DNA of 56,978 nt from Gemmatimonadales bacterium (GTDB lineage Bacteria > Gemmatimonadota > Gemmatimonadetes > Gemmatimonadales > GWC2-71-9). How positions within the stretch are numbered: the stretch's first letter is position 1; the number at the start of each line of letters is the position of its first letter. Both the position numbers and the translations under genes were made by a program. The DNA lies in assembly GCA_025935995.1 (NCBI GenBank), contig JAICUF010000006.1:1-56978 (forward strand), written 5' to 3'. The notes below the pieces were generated by a model. The model saw only the letters and a program-made list of their open reading frames with translations, did no database searches and was not told where the DNA came from. This document shows positions 25,995 to 36,039 of the stretch, in pieces.

Positions 25995-26345
25995 ATGACG
26001 ATCCGCCTGGGCGACGCGGCGCGCGACTTCACCCCAGTCACGACCAGCGAAAGACGCGCGTGATCGGCCTCGGCGTTGACCCGGCGGAATCGCACAGCGC
26101 TGGGAGGCAGAGGATATCGCGGACCGGAGCCATTCGGGTGAACTACCCAATGACTGGCGATGCCGATCGGTCGTGGCGGGACTGTACGACATGATCCATC
26201 CCGGACGCGAGCGATACGAAGACCGTTCGTCGGTATCCGTCATGTGACCCGGCAACAAGGTGAAGCTGTCGCTGATGCTGACGAAGTGCTTCGCGTGCCC
26301 GACTCGCTGCCGGCTCGATCGCGGACGACGATGCGAAGACGCGTT
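25995..26345 (+). pseudogene. Decayed 1-Cys peroxiredoxin (Prx6-type) gene
   Basis: Read on the plus strand, this gap gives successive pieces of a 1-Cys peroxiredoxin in order but in different frames. From 25995: MTIRLGDAARDFTPVTT. From 26039: a piece with RVIGLGVDPAESH and VNYPMTGDADR. From 26173: VAGLYDMIHP, then SVSVM, an in-frame stop, and PGNKVKLSL. From 26280: DEVLRVPDSL. Functional family members read VIGLSVDPxESH, LNYPxxxDxDR, VAxLYDMIHP, SVFxIDPxxKV and DExLRVxDSL. The active-site block between DFT and the RVIGL region is almost all missing, and the C-terminus is lost. At least three frameshifts and one stop: non-functional. The assignment is from memory of the family, not a search. 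Confidence 0.8.
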
Positions 26346-26356
26346 TCGCAGTCCAG

Positions 26357-27670
26357 CTACGCGGTGCGGACCCAGCGCGCGAGCTCCGCCAGGCGCGGCT
26401 TCTTTCCGTAGCTCAGGATCCCGACCCGGTAGATGCGGGCGGCGATCCAGACCACGACGACGAGGCCGGCCACCATCGCGAGCACCGAGAGGAGCAGCTC
26501 GCTCCAGGGGAGCGGCGAGAGCGAGTAGCGCACCGGCGTGACGAATGGCGCGAAGAACGGCACCAGGCTGAGCACGTGGGCCATGGTGCCGTTGGGCTCG
26601 CCCAGGAGCGAGAACATGAGCATCAGCCCCGCGGCCACGAAGAGGGTCACCGGCGTCTGCGACTGCTGGGCCTCCTGATGCGAGTTGCACATCGATCCCA
26701 CCGCGGCGTACATCGCCGAGTAGAAGAAGAAGCCCAGCACGAAGAAGCCGAGGAACACGACCAGCATCGCCGGCGAGACGGTGGGGATCGGGAGGTCCGA
26801 CACCGTCCGGGGCGACGCGCCGAAGGCGCCCGCGACCTGCAGGCGGTAGGTGGTGAGCACCATCGCCGTCCCCGCCCAGATGCTGAGCTGCAGGAGCGCG
26901 ACGGATGCCACCCCGATGACCTTGCCCATCAGGAGCTGGAACGGGGTGAGGCTCGAGACGAGCACCTCGACGATGCGGGAGCTCTTCTCCTCCACCACGG
27001 AGCTCATGACCTGCATGCCGTAGAGCAGCAGCGCCAGGTAGAGCATGAACGACATCACGTAGGCGAGGAGAAACGAGGCGTCACCGCTCTGGCCCGTGAG
27101 CTTTCCCTGCGAAACGCGCTCGGTCCGGAGCTCCACCTTGCCCTGTGCCGCGGCCACGACGTCGGGGTCGACGCCCGCGCGCTCGAGCCTCGCTCCGATC
27201 ACGAGCGGCCGCACCGCGCGCTCGAGGGCGTTCATGTCGTTGGGGCTGCCGACGTTGGCGCCGTCATACTGCATCTTGCCGGTGGCGAGGGTGCTGTCCC
27301 ACAGGACGAGCACGCCATCCAGGGCGCCAGGACCGGCCTTCCGAAGGCCGGTGAGCGCAACGAGCGAGTCGCGCACCGCGTCCAGCCGACCCGCGGCCGC
27401 GACGTATTCGACCCGGTAGCGGGGAATCGTGTGCGTCACCGTATCCCGCATTTCGGCCCGAAGGCGGTCCGCCACCTGCCGGCCGAAATCGCCGCCCGCC
27501 CCATCGAGCACCACCACGTGCCGCGCTGCCGTCTGCCGCTTCGCCAGCAGAATGGGCATCATGAAGAGCGCGCCCATGAGGAGCGGTCCCAGGATGGTGC
27601 TGATGACGAAGGCGCGCGACTGGACGCGCGAGATGAATTCGCGCCGGATGACCGCCCACACCTTATCCAT
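26357..27670 (-). CDS. ABC-2 type exporter permease (NatB-like)
   Basis: A 437-residue membrane protein. One N-terminal helix (residues about 22-42) is followed by a long extracytoplasmic domain (about 45-215), then about 5-6 C-terminal helices including YVMSFMLYLALLLYGMQVMSSVVEEKSSRIVEVLVSS (the hallmark EEK-E region) and QTPVTLFVAAGLML. This is the NatB/ABC-2 layout of Na+-efflux-like exporters. It overlaps the ATPase gene upstream by 8 nt. Cargo unknown. Confidence 0.88.
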   Translation of the reverse strand: MDKVWAVIRREFISRVQSRAFVISTILGPLLMGALFMMPILLAKRQTAARHVVVLDGAGGDFGRQVADRLRAEMRDTVTHTIPRYRVEYVAAAGRLDAVRDSLVALTGLRKAGPGALDGVLVLWDSTLATGKMQYDGANVGSPNDMNALERAVRPLVIGARLERAGVDPDVVAAAQGKVELRTERVSQGKLTGQSGDASFLLAYVMSFMLYLALLLYGMQVMSSVVEEKSSRIVEVLVSSLTPFQLLMGKVIGVASVALLQLSIWAGTAMVLTTYRLQVAGAFGASPRTVSDLPIPTVSPAMLVVFLGFFVLGFFFYSAMYAAVGSMCNSHQEAQQSQTPVTLFVAAGLMLMFSLLGEPNGTMAHVLSLVPFFAPFVTPVRYSLSPLPWSELLLSVLAMVAGLVVVVWIAARIYRVGILSYGKKPRLAELARWVRTA

Positions 27671-28619
27671 GGACCAGCTCCTCCTTCGCCGGCGCCGTTG
27701 CGGCCTCGGGGCCGACCTTGGCGATGAAGATCGAATGCAGCGACGGCTCGACGACCTCGAAGCGCGTGAGGCCTACCCCTGCGCTCACCAGCCGGGCGAG
27801 CAGCTGATCGGCGGCGGCGCCGTCGGCGAGGCGGACCTCGGCGCTGGCGCCGTAGTCGTCCACCTGGGCCACCAGCGTGCGGTCGGCGAGCACCGGCGCG
27901 GCACGGGCGCCGTCGCGGCCGAACGCGAGCGCGACGTAGCTCCCGCCGAAGTCCCGCTTCACCTCCGCGATCGCGCCGTCCACCACCTTGCGGCCGCGGG
28001 AGATGATCACGATGCGATCGCACATCCGCTCGGCCTGCTCCATGATGTGCGTCGAGAAGAGCACGGTGCGGCCCTGACGGGCCAGATCCACCACCACATC
28101 CTTCATCACCTGGCTGTTGACGGGATCGAGACCGCTGAAGGGCTCGTCGAGGACCAGCAGCTCCGGTTCGTGCAGCAGCGCGCTGATGAACTGCACCTTC
28201 TGCTGCATGCCCTTGGACAGGTCTTCGACCTTGTGCGAGCTCCAGTCGGCCAGCCCGAGGCGATCGAGCCACTCGCGGCTGCGGGTCCGCGCGGCGCGCG
28301 GCGTCAGCCCCTTCAGCTCGCCGAAGAACACGAGGTGATCGAGCACGCGCATCTTCTTGTAGAGGCCGCGCTCCTCCGGCAGGAATCCCACGCGGGCCGC
28401 GAGCGAGCGGCTCACCGGTCCGCCGAAGAGCGTGATCCGCCCCGCGTCGGGGGTGATCACGTTCATGATCATGCGGATCGTGGTGGTCTTGCCGGCGCCG
28501 TTCGGCCCCAGCAGGCCGAAGATGCCGCCGGCCGGCACGGCCATCGAGAGGTCGTGCACCGCGGTATGACCCGCGAATCGCTTCACCACGCCGTCGAGCC
28601 GCAGTATTGCCTCAGCCAT
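27663..28619 (-). CDS. ABC-2 type exporter ATPase (NatA-like)
   Basis: A 318-residue cytoplasmic ATPase: Walker A GPNGAGKTTT (about residue 40), signature LSKGMQQKVQFI, Walker B LLVLDEPFSGLDPVN, His switch FSTHIMEQAE, and a DUF4162-like C-terminal domain. It powers the downstream permease. The ATG at 28619 is the natural family start (MAEAILRLDGVVKRF). It stands 26 nt after the small 28646 gene, so it may be read through from the SUF operon. Confidence 0.9.
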   Translation of the reverse strand: MAEAILRLDGVVKRFAGHTAVHDLSMAVPAGGIFGLLGPNGAGKTTTIRMIMNVITPDAGRITLFGGPVSRSLAARVGFLPEERGLYKKMRVLDHLVFFGELKGLTPRAARTRSREWLDRLGLADWSSHKVEDLSKGMQQKVQFISALLHEPELLVLDEPFSGLDPVNSQVMKDVVVDLARQGRTVLFSTHIMEQAERMCDRIVIISRGRKVVDGAIAEVKRDFGGSYVALAFGRDGARAAPVLADRTLVAQVDDYGASAEVRLADGAAADQLLARLVSAGVGLTRFEVVEPSLHSIFIAKVGPEAATAPAKEELVHG

Positions 28620-28645
28620 CCGACGCTCCGGGAGAGACCACCTGT

Positions 28646-28927
28646 TCAGGATGCAAGCGCGGCGAGGCGGCGGATCTCGCCGACCTCGTCGGTGGGGACG
28701 ATGAGGTGGCGCTGGTCGACCTTGATGCCGAACCGCTGCTGCCGTTCGAGCCACGCCTCCCGCGCCGGGGCGGCGCCGGGCTCGTGGATCGCGACGTCGT
28801 GCATCACGAGTCCGCGGTCGCCGTGCTCATGGTAGCGGCCGACGTAGGTGCGGCCGGAGCGGCCGGTCACCACGACGGTGACGCCATGCAGCTCCTCGTG
28901 TCCGGGATGGAACACGCGGCCCGCCAC
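28646..28927 (-). CDS. Small conserved-looking protein of unknown function
   Basis: A 93-residue protein with no family I recognise. It looks like a small beta-barrel: HGVTVVVTGRSGRTYVGRYHE then GLVMHDVAIHE, with a C-terminal helix EVGEIRRLAAL. The start is GTG at 28927, directly abutting the stop of the bacilliredoxin gene, so it is the next gene of the SUF transcript. An SH3-like or PilZ-like fold is possible but not shown. Confidence 0.6.
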   Translation of the reverse strand: MAGRVFHPGHEELHGVTVVVTGRSGRTYVGRYHEHGDRGLVMHDVAIHEPGAAPAREAWLERQQRFGIKVDQRHLIVPTDEVGEIRRLAALAS

Positions 28928-29356
28928 TCAGACCGCCGCGCCGCAGTGACGATCGAAGGCCTTCGTAAGATCGGCAGCGACGGACTCGGGCGGCCGCCCT
29001 TCAATCTGGTGGCGATGAACGAAGTGGACCACCTCGCCGTCCTTCAGCAGGGCGATCGACGGGGAGCTCGGCTGGTAGTCGGCGAAGTACTGGCGGGCCC
29101 GGGCGGTCGCCTCGAGGTCCTGGCCGGCGAAGACGGTCACGACCTGCTCCGGCTTCACGCCGTGGCGGAGCGCATGCGCCAGCGCGGGCCGGGCATTCCC
29201 CGCGGCGCAGCCGCATACGGAATTGATGAACACGAGGGTCGTCCCGCGCGCGTCGCCCAGAGCGGCGTCCACGTCGGCGGCGGTGAGCAGCTCACGCGCG
29301 CCCATGCGGGTCATGTCCGCGCGCATCGGCGCCACGAGCAGGGGATTGTACGGCAT
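28928..29356 (-). CDS. Bacilliredoxin (BrxA/BrxB family)
   Basis: A 142-residue thioredoxin-fold protein. It has FINSVCGCAAGNARPAL with the CGC active site typical of BrxA/BrxB, an N-terminal MRADMTRMGARELLTA and a C-terminal HFVHRHQIEGRP. Family members reduce bacillithiol-protein mixed disulfides. It sits 20 nt downstream of sufU, tying it to iron-sulfur assembly or its redox repair. Presence of bacillithiol in this organism is not shown by the window. Confidence 0.9.
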   Translation of the reverse strand: MPYNPLLVAPMRADMTRMGARELLTAADVDAALGDARGTTLVFINSVCGCAAGNARPALAHALRHGVKPEQVVTVFAGQDLEATARARQYFADYQPSSPSIALLKDGEVVHFVHRHQIEGRPPESVAADLTKAFDRHCGAAV

Positions 29357-29376
29357 CGATCTGATCTCCTGGGAAT

Positions 29377-29811
29377 TCAAGACGAAGGTGATACGAGCGC
29401 GCTCCGCAGCGCATGCCACGCGAGGCTCGCGCACTTCACGCGTGATGGATAGGCCCGCACGCCCGCGAAGACGGCAAGCTTGCCGAGGCCGGCGGGTTGG
29501 CTCGGCTCCTCGCCGGCCACGAGTCGATGGAACCGGTCGAACAGCTCGAGCGCCTCCCCGCGGGTGCGGCCGCGAATCGCCGTCGTCATGAGCGAGGCGG
29601 ACGCCTGCGAGATGGCGCAGCCCGTGCCCTCGAAATTCACGGCCTCGATCACGTCGCCCTCGCCGAAGCGGACCCACACCTTGAGACGGTCGCCGCAGAG
29701 CGGGTTGTAGCCCTCGGCCTCACGATCCGCGCCGGCCAGCGGCCCGCAATTGCGCGGGTGGCGATTGTGATCGAGGATGACGCTCTGGTAGAGCTCGCCC
29801 AGGTCGCTCAT
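29377..29811 (-). CDS. sufU: Iron-sulfur scaffold / sulfur acceptor SufU
   Basis: A 144-residue SufU/NifU-N protein. The three conserved Cys regions are present: NPLCGDRLKVW, GTGCAISQASAS and RVKCASLAWHAL, with Asp next to the first Cys as in SufU. It accepts sulfur from SufS and delivers it to the SufBCD scaffold. It overlaps sufS by 4 nt (ATGA). It has the insertion before the third Cys that marks SufU rather than IscU. Confidence 0.92.
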   Translation of the reverse strand: MSDLGELYQSVILDHNRHPRNCGPLAGADREAEGYNPLCGDRLKVWVRFGEGDVIEAVNFEGTGCAISQASASLMTTAIRGRTRGEALELFDRFHRLVAGEEPSQPAGLGKLAVFAGVRAYPSRVKCASLAWHALRSALVSPSS

Positions 29812-31085
29812 CGAGCCATCACCTGCCGCACCCGCTCGAGCCCGGCGGCCAGGGCGTCCACCTCGGCCCGCGTGCTGTACAGCGCGAACGATGCGCGCGC
29901 GGTGGCTGCGACACCCAGACGGGCCATGAGCGGCTGCGCACAGTGATGCCCGGCGCGGATGCAGATGTTGTCGGCATCGAGAATCGTCGCGATGTCGTGA
30001 GGATGCACACCGTCCATCACGAACGACACGATCGACGCCTTCTCCGGCGCCGTGCCGACGAGTCGCACATCCGGGACGGCCGCGATCCGCTCCGTGGCGT
30101 AGCGGAGGAGTGCGGCCTCGTAGCCGCGCACTGCCTCATGGTCGAGCGCGGACAGGAAGTCCACTGCCGCGCCGAGCCCGACGGCGCCCGCGATGTTGGG
30201 GGTCCCCGCCTCGAACTTGGCCGGCACCGCGGCCCAGGTCGAGCGCTCGAAGCTGACCGCGGCGATCATGTCGCCGCCGCCCTGCCAGGGCGCCATCCCG
30301 TCGAGCAGCTCGGCGCGGCCATACAGGACACCGATGCCGGTCGGGCCGAACAGCTTGTGTCCCGAACAGGCGAAGAAATCGCAGCCCAGCGACTGAATGT
30401 CCGCCGCGAGGTGCGGCGCCGCCTGTGCGCCATCCACCAGGACCGGAATGCCGCGGTGGTGGGCTGCCCGCACCACGTCGCCTACCGGGTTCACCGTTCC
30501 CAGCGCGTTCGAGATCTGCGCCAGCGCGACGATGCGGGTCCGGTCGCTCAGGAGCCCCTCGAGCGCGGCAACGTCGAGCTCGCCACGGTCGCTGACCGGT
30601 GCCACGCGCAGCACCGCTCCCCGCTCGGCCGCCACCAGCTGCCACGGGACGATGTTGGAGTGGTGCTCCATGGCCGTTACCAGGATCTCGTCGCCCGCCG
30701 CGAGGCGGGGGCGGAGGTAGCTCTGCGCCACGAGGTTGATGGACTCGGTGGTGCCGCGCGTGAAGACGATGTCGCCCGGGCCCGGCGCATTGAGAAAGCG
30801 CGCGACCTTCGCGCGCGCGCCTTCATACAGCGCCGTCGCCGCTTCACTGAGCCGATACACGCCGCGATGGATGTTGGCGTTCGATCGGGCATAGAAATCG
30901 GCCGTGGCCGCGATGACGGCCGCCGGCTTCTGACTCGTCGCTGCGCTGTCGAGATAGACGAGCGGGCGCCCGTCCGGGCTGAGGGCGAGCAGCGGGAACT
31001 CGCGGCGGACCCGCTCGACGTCGTAGGGCGCGCGCGTGTCGGGGACCGAGGCCCGAAGCGGCGCGCGGACGTCGGCGGCCGGCAT
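29808..31085 (-). CDS. sufS: Cysteine desulfurase SufS
   Basis: A 425-residue group II cysteine desulfurase. The PLP-Lys region is CSGHKLFGPTGIGVLYG, the catalytic Cys is in IRAGHHCAQPLM near the C-terminus, and the N-terminal YLDSAATSQKP and TRGTTESINLVA motifs are typical. An N-terminal tail of about 20 residues is poorly conserved. It converts cysteine to alanine and passes persulfide to SufU. It follows sufD by 3 nt. Confidence 0.94.
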   Translation of the reverse strand: MPAADVRAPLRASVPDTRAPYDVERVRREFPLLALSPDGRPLVYLDSAATSQKPAAVIAATADFYARSNANIHRGVYRLSEAATALYEGARAKVARFLNAPGPGDIVFTRGTTESINLVAQSYLRPRLAAGDEILVTAMEHHSNIVPWQLVAAERGAVLRVAPVSDRGELDVAALEGLLSDRTRIVALAQISNALGTVNPVGDVVRAAHHRGIPVLVDGAQAAPHLAADIQSLGCDFFACSGHKLFGPTGIGVLYGRAELLDGMAPWQGGGDMIAAVSFERSTWAAVPAKFEAGTPNIAGAVGLGAAVDFLSALDHEAVRGYEAALLRYATERIAAVPDVRLVGTAPEKASIVSFVMDGVHPHDIATILDADNICIRAGHHCAQPLMARLGVAATARASFALYSTRAEVDALAAGLERVRQVMAR

Positions 31086-31088
31086 CGT

Positions 31089-32383
31089 TCAGTCCCCCGC
31101 GCCGAGACGTTCGCGGACCAGGCGCTCGAGCTCGAGGCGGACCGGCTCCAGCGCGACTTCCTCCACGACCTCCGCCGCGAAGGCGTAGGTCAGGAGCACG
31201 CGGGCCGTCGCCGCATCGATGCCGCGGCTTCGCAGGTAGAAGAGCGCGACGTCGTCCAGCCGGCCGACGGTGGCGCCGTGCGTGCACTTCACGTCGTCGG
31301 CGAAGATCTCGAGCTGCGGCTTGGTGTGCACCCGCGCACCGTCGCTCAGGAGCAGGTTCCGGTTGGTCTGCTTGGCGTCGGTCTTCTGTGCCTCCGGCCG
31401 GACCAGCACCTTGCCGTTGAAGACGGCCCGCGACTCGCCGGCCATCACGCCCTTGTAGACCTCCCAGCTGTTGCAGTCCGGATGGTCGTGATGGATCGCG
31501 GTGTGGTTGTCGACGAGCTGATCGCCGCGGGTGAGATAGAGGCCGTACAGCAGGGTCTCGATGCGCGGCGCGTTGAGCCGGACGTGCAGGTTGTGCCGCG
31601 CGATGGCGCCGCCCATGGCGAGCGTGAACGACCGGTAGTGGCTTCCGGCGGCCTGCTCCACATGGGTGAGCCCGATGTGGTAGGCGCTATCGCTCTCGCG
31701 CTGGATCCGCGTGTGCTCGGTCCAGGCGCCTTCGCCGGAGACGACCTCCGTGACGGCGTTCGTGAAGTAGCGCCGTCCGGGCGCCAGCGTGACGTAGCTC
31801 TCGACCACCGATGCCCGGGCCGCCGCCTCGATCACGATGAGGTTCCGCGGCTGCGCCACGGTTCCCTCGGTCTCGCCGCTCGAGACGAAGACGAGGTGCA
31901 CCGGCATGGCGAGCTCCACCCCCGCGGGGACATGCACGAACGCGCCGTCCTGAATGAACGCGGTGTTGAGGGCCGTGAAGCCGCTGCTCTCGACCGGCGC
32001 ATGGTGACCGAGGTGACGGGCCAGCGTGGCGTCGCCGGCGGTGATCGCCTCCGCGAGGCTCCCGGCGCGGGCACCGCCCGGAAGCGCCGGCACCATGGAC
32101 AAGGAGGCGTCGAAGCGCCCATCGATGAAGACGAGGAGCGGCCACTCGGCGTGCCCGAATACGAAGGGCGCGATCGCATCGCGCGACACCCGGCTGCCCG
32201 GCCGGGCCGGCTCGAATTCCGCCTGGGTGATCGCGGCCACGGGGGTGAACCGCCACTCCTCGTCGCGCGGCGCGGGGAAGCCCGTCCCGGCGAAGCGGTC
32301 GATGGCGGCGCGGCGCACCGGCCGGAGCCACTCCGGCTCGTCCGGCGTGGCGGTCGCGTCGAACCGGCGCACCCAGGTAGCGG

Positions 32384-32387
<4 letters not shown>
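31089..32387 (-). CDS. sufD: Fe-S assembly protein SufD
   Basis: A 432-residue SufBD-family protein. The N-terminus holds FPAPRDEEWRFTPV; the central beta-helix includes GDQLVDNHTAIHHDHPDCNSWEVYKGV, and the C-terminal half has CTHGATVGRLDDVALFYLRSRGI, the expected core motif. With SufB and SufC it forms the cluster-building complex. The start is GTG at 32387, in a GTGA overlap with the sufC stop. Confidence 0.93.
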
Positions 32388-33139
<752 letters not shown>

Positions 33140-33156
33140 GTGCTTCTCCATTGTGG

Positions 33157-34589
<1,433 letters not shown>

Positions 34590-34593
<4 letters not shown>

Positions 34594-35252
34594 ACGTTCT
34601 CCTGGGGAAACCGCACCTGATATTCGCAGCCGCCGCAGCCGTGCAGCATGTGCCGGCGGCGCTCGACGGTGCCGCCAAGGACCGACGCGAGAAAGCGCTC
34701 CTCTGCCGCACAGACTTCGGGAAACCGCTCGGCCACCTCGCGGATGGCGCAGTTGTGCTCGGTCAGCGTGCCGCAGCAGAACGTCGCCTGGCCTTCCGCC
34801 ATGTAGCCCGCGTCCGAGAGCGCCCGGACCACTGCCGCCATCCGCGCTTCGGGGGCCGCGCCGTGAAGCTCGGAATGCAGCCGCTCCGCCATCGCGTCGA
34901 AGTGCGACTCGAGGGCGGCGGCCGCGGCGGCCCGTCCCTCATGCGCCACGACGTAGTCGAGCAGCATTTCCAGCGTCTCGCGATAGCGGCGCGGAAAGAG
35001 CGAATCGGCCGCGGGGGCCAGCAGGTAGACGAACACCGGCGCGCCCACCCCCCTGTGCTCGCGCTCGTAGCGGACGAGCGCCTCGGCCTCGAGTTCCTTC
35101 AGATGATGGCGTACGGCGTTGAGCGACAACCCGACCTCGCGCGCCAGATCGCGCGCCGTAACGCGCCCGCGACGCCGGAGCGCGAGAAGGATCGCGCCTC
35201 GCGGCCCCTTGAGACCGGATGTGTCCGCGGCTCCACCGATGGGAACTGCCAT
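34590..35252 (-). CDS. SufR-like iron-sulfur regulator
   Basis: A 220-residue repressor-type protein. An N-terminal winged HTH (residues about 17-70: [21 protein letters not shown]) is followed by a helical linker and a C-terminal Cys cluster: CC-x7-C-x12-C and then C-x2-C near residues 210-213. This is the SufR arrangement, where an Fe-S cluster senses demand and lifts repression of suf genes. It is the first gene of the operon it probably controls. The promoter leaves almost no leader, with a matching inverted repeat over the -35 box. Confidence 0.85.
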
Positions 35253-35258
35253 GGCGGA

Positions 35259-35287
35259 ATCCTAATCCCGACACCGGCGACAGTCAA
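35259..35287 (-). promoter_or_regulatory. Promoter of the suf operon (leaderless)
   Basis: Minus strand: TTGACT (35287-35282), 17-base spacer, TAGGAT (35264-35259). The -10 box ends 6 nt before the ATG of the regulator (35252), so transcription is predicted to start at or within a base or two of the start codon. Confidence 0.65.
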
Positions 35288-35314
35288 TTCGTGACAGCGG
35301 TTTGGTGTGAATTG
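35285..35314. promoter_or_regulatory. Inverted repeat, candidate operator of the SufR-like regulator
   Basis: CAATTC (35285-35290) and GAATTG (35309-35314) form a perfect inverted repeat separated by 18 bp. The left arm overlaps the -35 box of the suf promoter. A site in this place could be bound by the regulator itself. Not tested; characterised SufR sites have other sequences. Confidence 0.45.
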
Positions 35315-35460
35315 CTAAATGAAATCGCCGACGCGCGTTAGCGCCGGCAGGGCGATGGCTCCGTCAGATCTTGGTGAAGGCGCCGTCCACGAAGTAGTAG
35401 CTTCATATACGCCTAAGGCGAGTATTGTAAACCGCCGCTGCAGGCGCGAAATTGACGGGC

Positions 35461-36036
35461 ATGACCATACACCGCATCCGCCTCCTCGGCGACCCCATCC
35501 TCCGGACCCGCTGCGAGCCCATCACCAAGCCGAAATCCACCGCCGTCCGGGTGATTCTCGACGACATGCGGGAAACCCTCCGTGACTGGCAGTCGCGGTT
35601 CGGGAGTGGCCGCGCCATCGCGGCTCCCCAGATCGGCGCGCCGGTCCGCATGATCTACGTGGAGATGGAGAAGCCCTGGCCGCTGATCAATCCCGAGATC
35701 GTGGACATCGGCACCGAAGACTTCACCGTCTGGGACGACTGCTTCTCGTTTCCCAACCTGCTGGTCCAGGTATCGCGCGCCTACCGCATTCGCATCCGCT
35801 ATCAGGACGTGCGAGGCGAGTGGCACGAAGAGGATCTCGAGGGCGATCGCGCCGAGCTGCTGCAGCACGAGCTCGATCACCTGGACGGCGTGCTGGCGGT
35901 GGACCGTCCGCACGGGCTCGACCCCTTCTGCCTTCGCGAGGAGTGGAATCGCCTGCACGATGCGGGGGATCGCTACGGCGAGCCGGAGGCCCGCTCGGCG
36001 AGCTACGCGACGCCGCTCACCGGGCTCATGGAGTAG
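35461..36036 (+). CDS. Divergent peptide deformylase
   Basis: A 191-residue cytosolic metalloenzyme of the deformylase family. Motif 1 is GRAIAAPQIG (usual GxGLAAPQ), motif 2 is DDCFSFP (usual EGCLS) keeping the metal Cys, and motif 3 is QHELDHLDG, intact. Classical members remove formyl from new proteins. Changes in motifs 1 and 2 put it in a divergent branch. The ATG at 35461 fits better than a TTG 9 nt earlier. The 208-nt gap before it shows the suf operator and nothing else I could assign. Confidence 0.82.
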   Translation: MTIHRIRLLGDPILRTRCEPITKPKSTAVRVILDDMRETLRDWQSRFGSGRAIAAPQIGAPVRMIYVEMEKPWPLINPEIVDIGTEDFTVWDDCFSFPNLLVQVSRAYRIRIRYQDVRGEWHEEDLEGDRAELLQHELDHLDGVLAVDRPHGLDPFCLREEWNRLHDAGDRYGEPEARSASYATPLTGLME

Positions 36037-36039
36037 CCG

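Noticed and set aside
25953-26356. A minus-strand frame covering the gap beside mnmG.
   Set aside because: Antisense of the peroxiredoxin remnant; no family pattern and it overlaps the ABC permease in another frame.
35353-35410. Minus-strand end that reads YYFVDGAFTKI and a stop.
   Set aside because: It looks like the C-terminus of some protein, but a stop stands only one codon upstream. Too short to call a pseudogene.
35319-35585. An 88-codon plus-strand frame before the deformylase.
   Set aside because: Starts in the promoter region and overlaps the deformylase out of frame; composition is that of a shadow frame.
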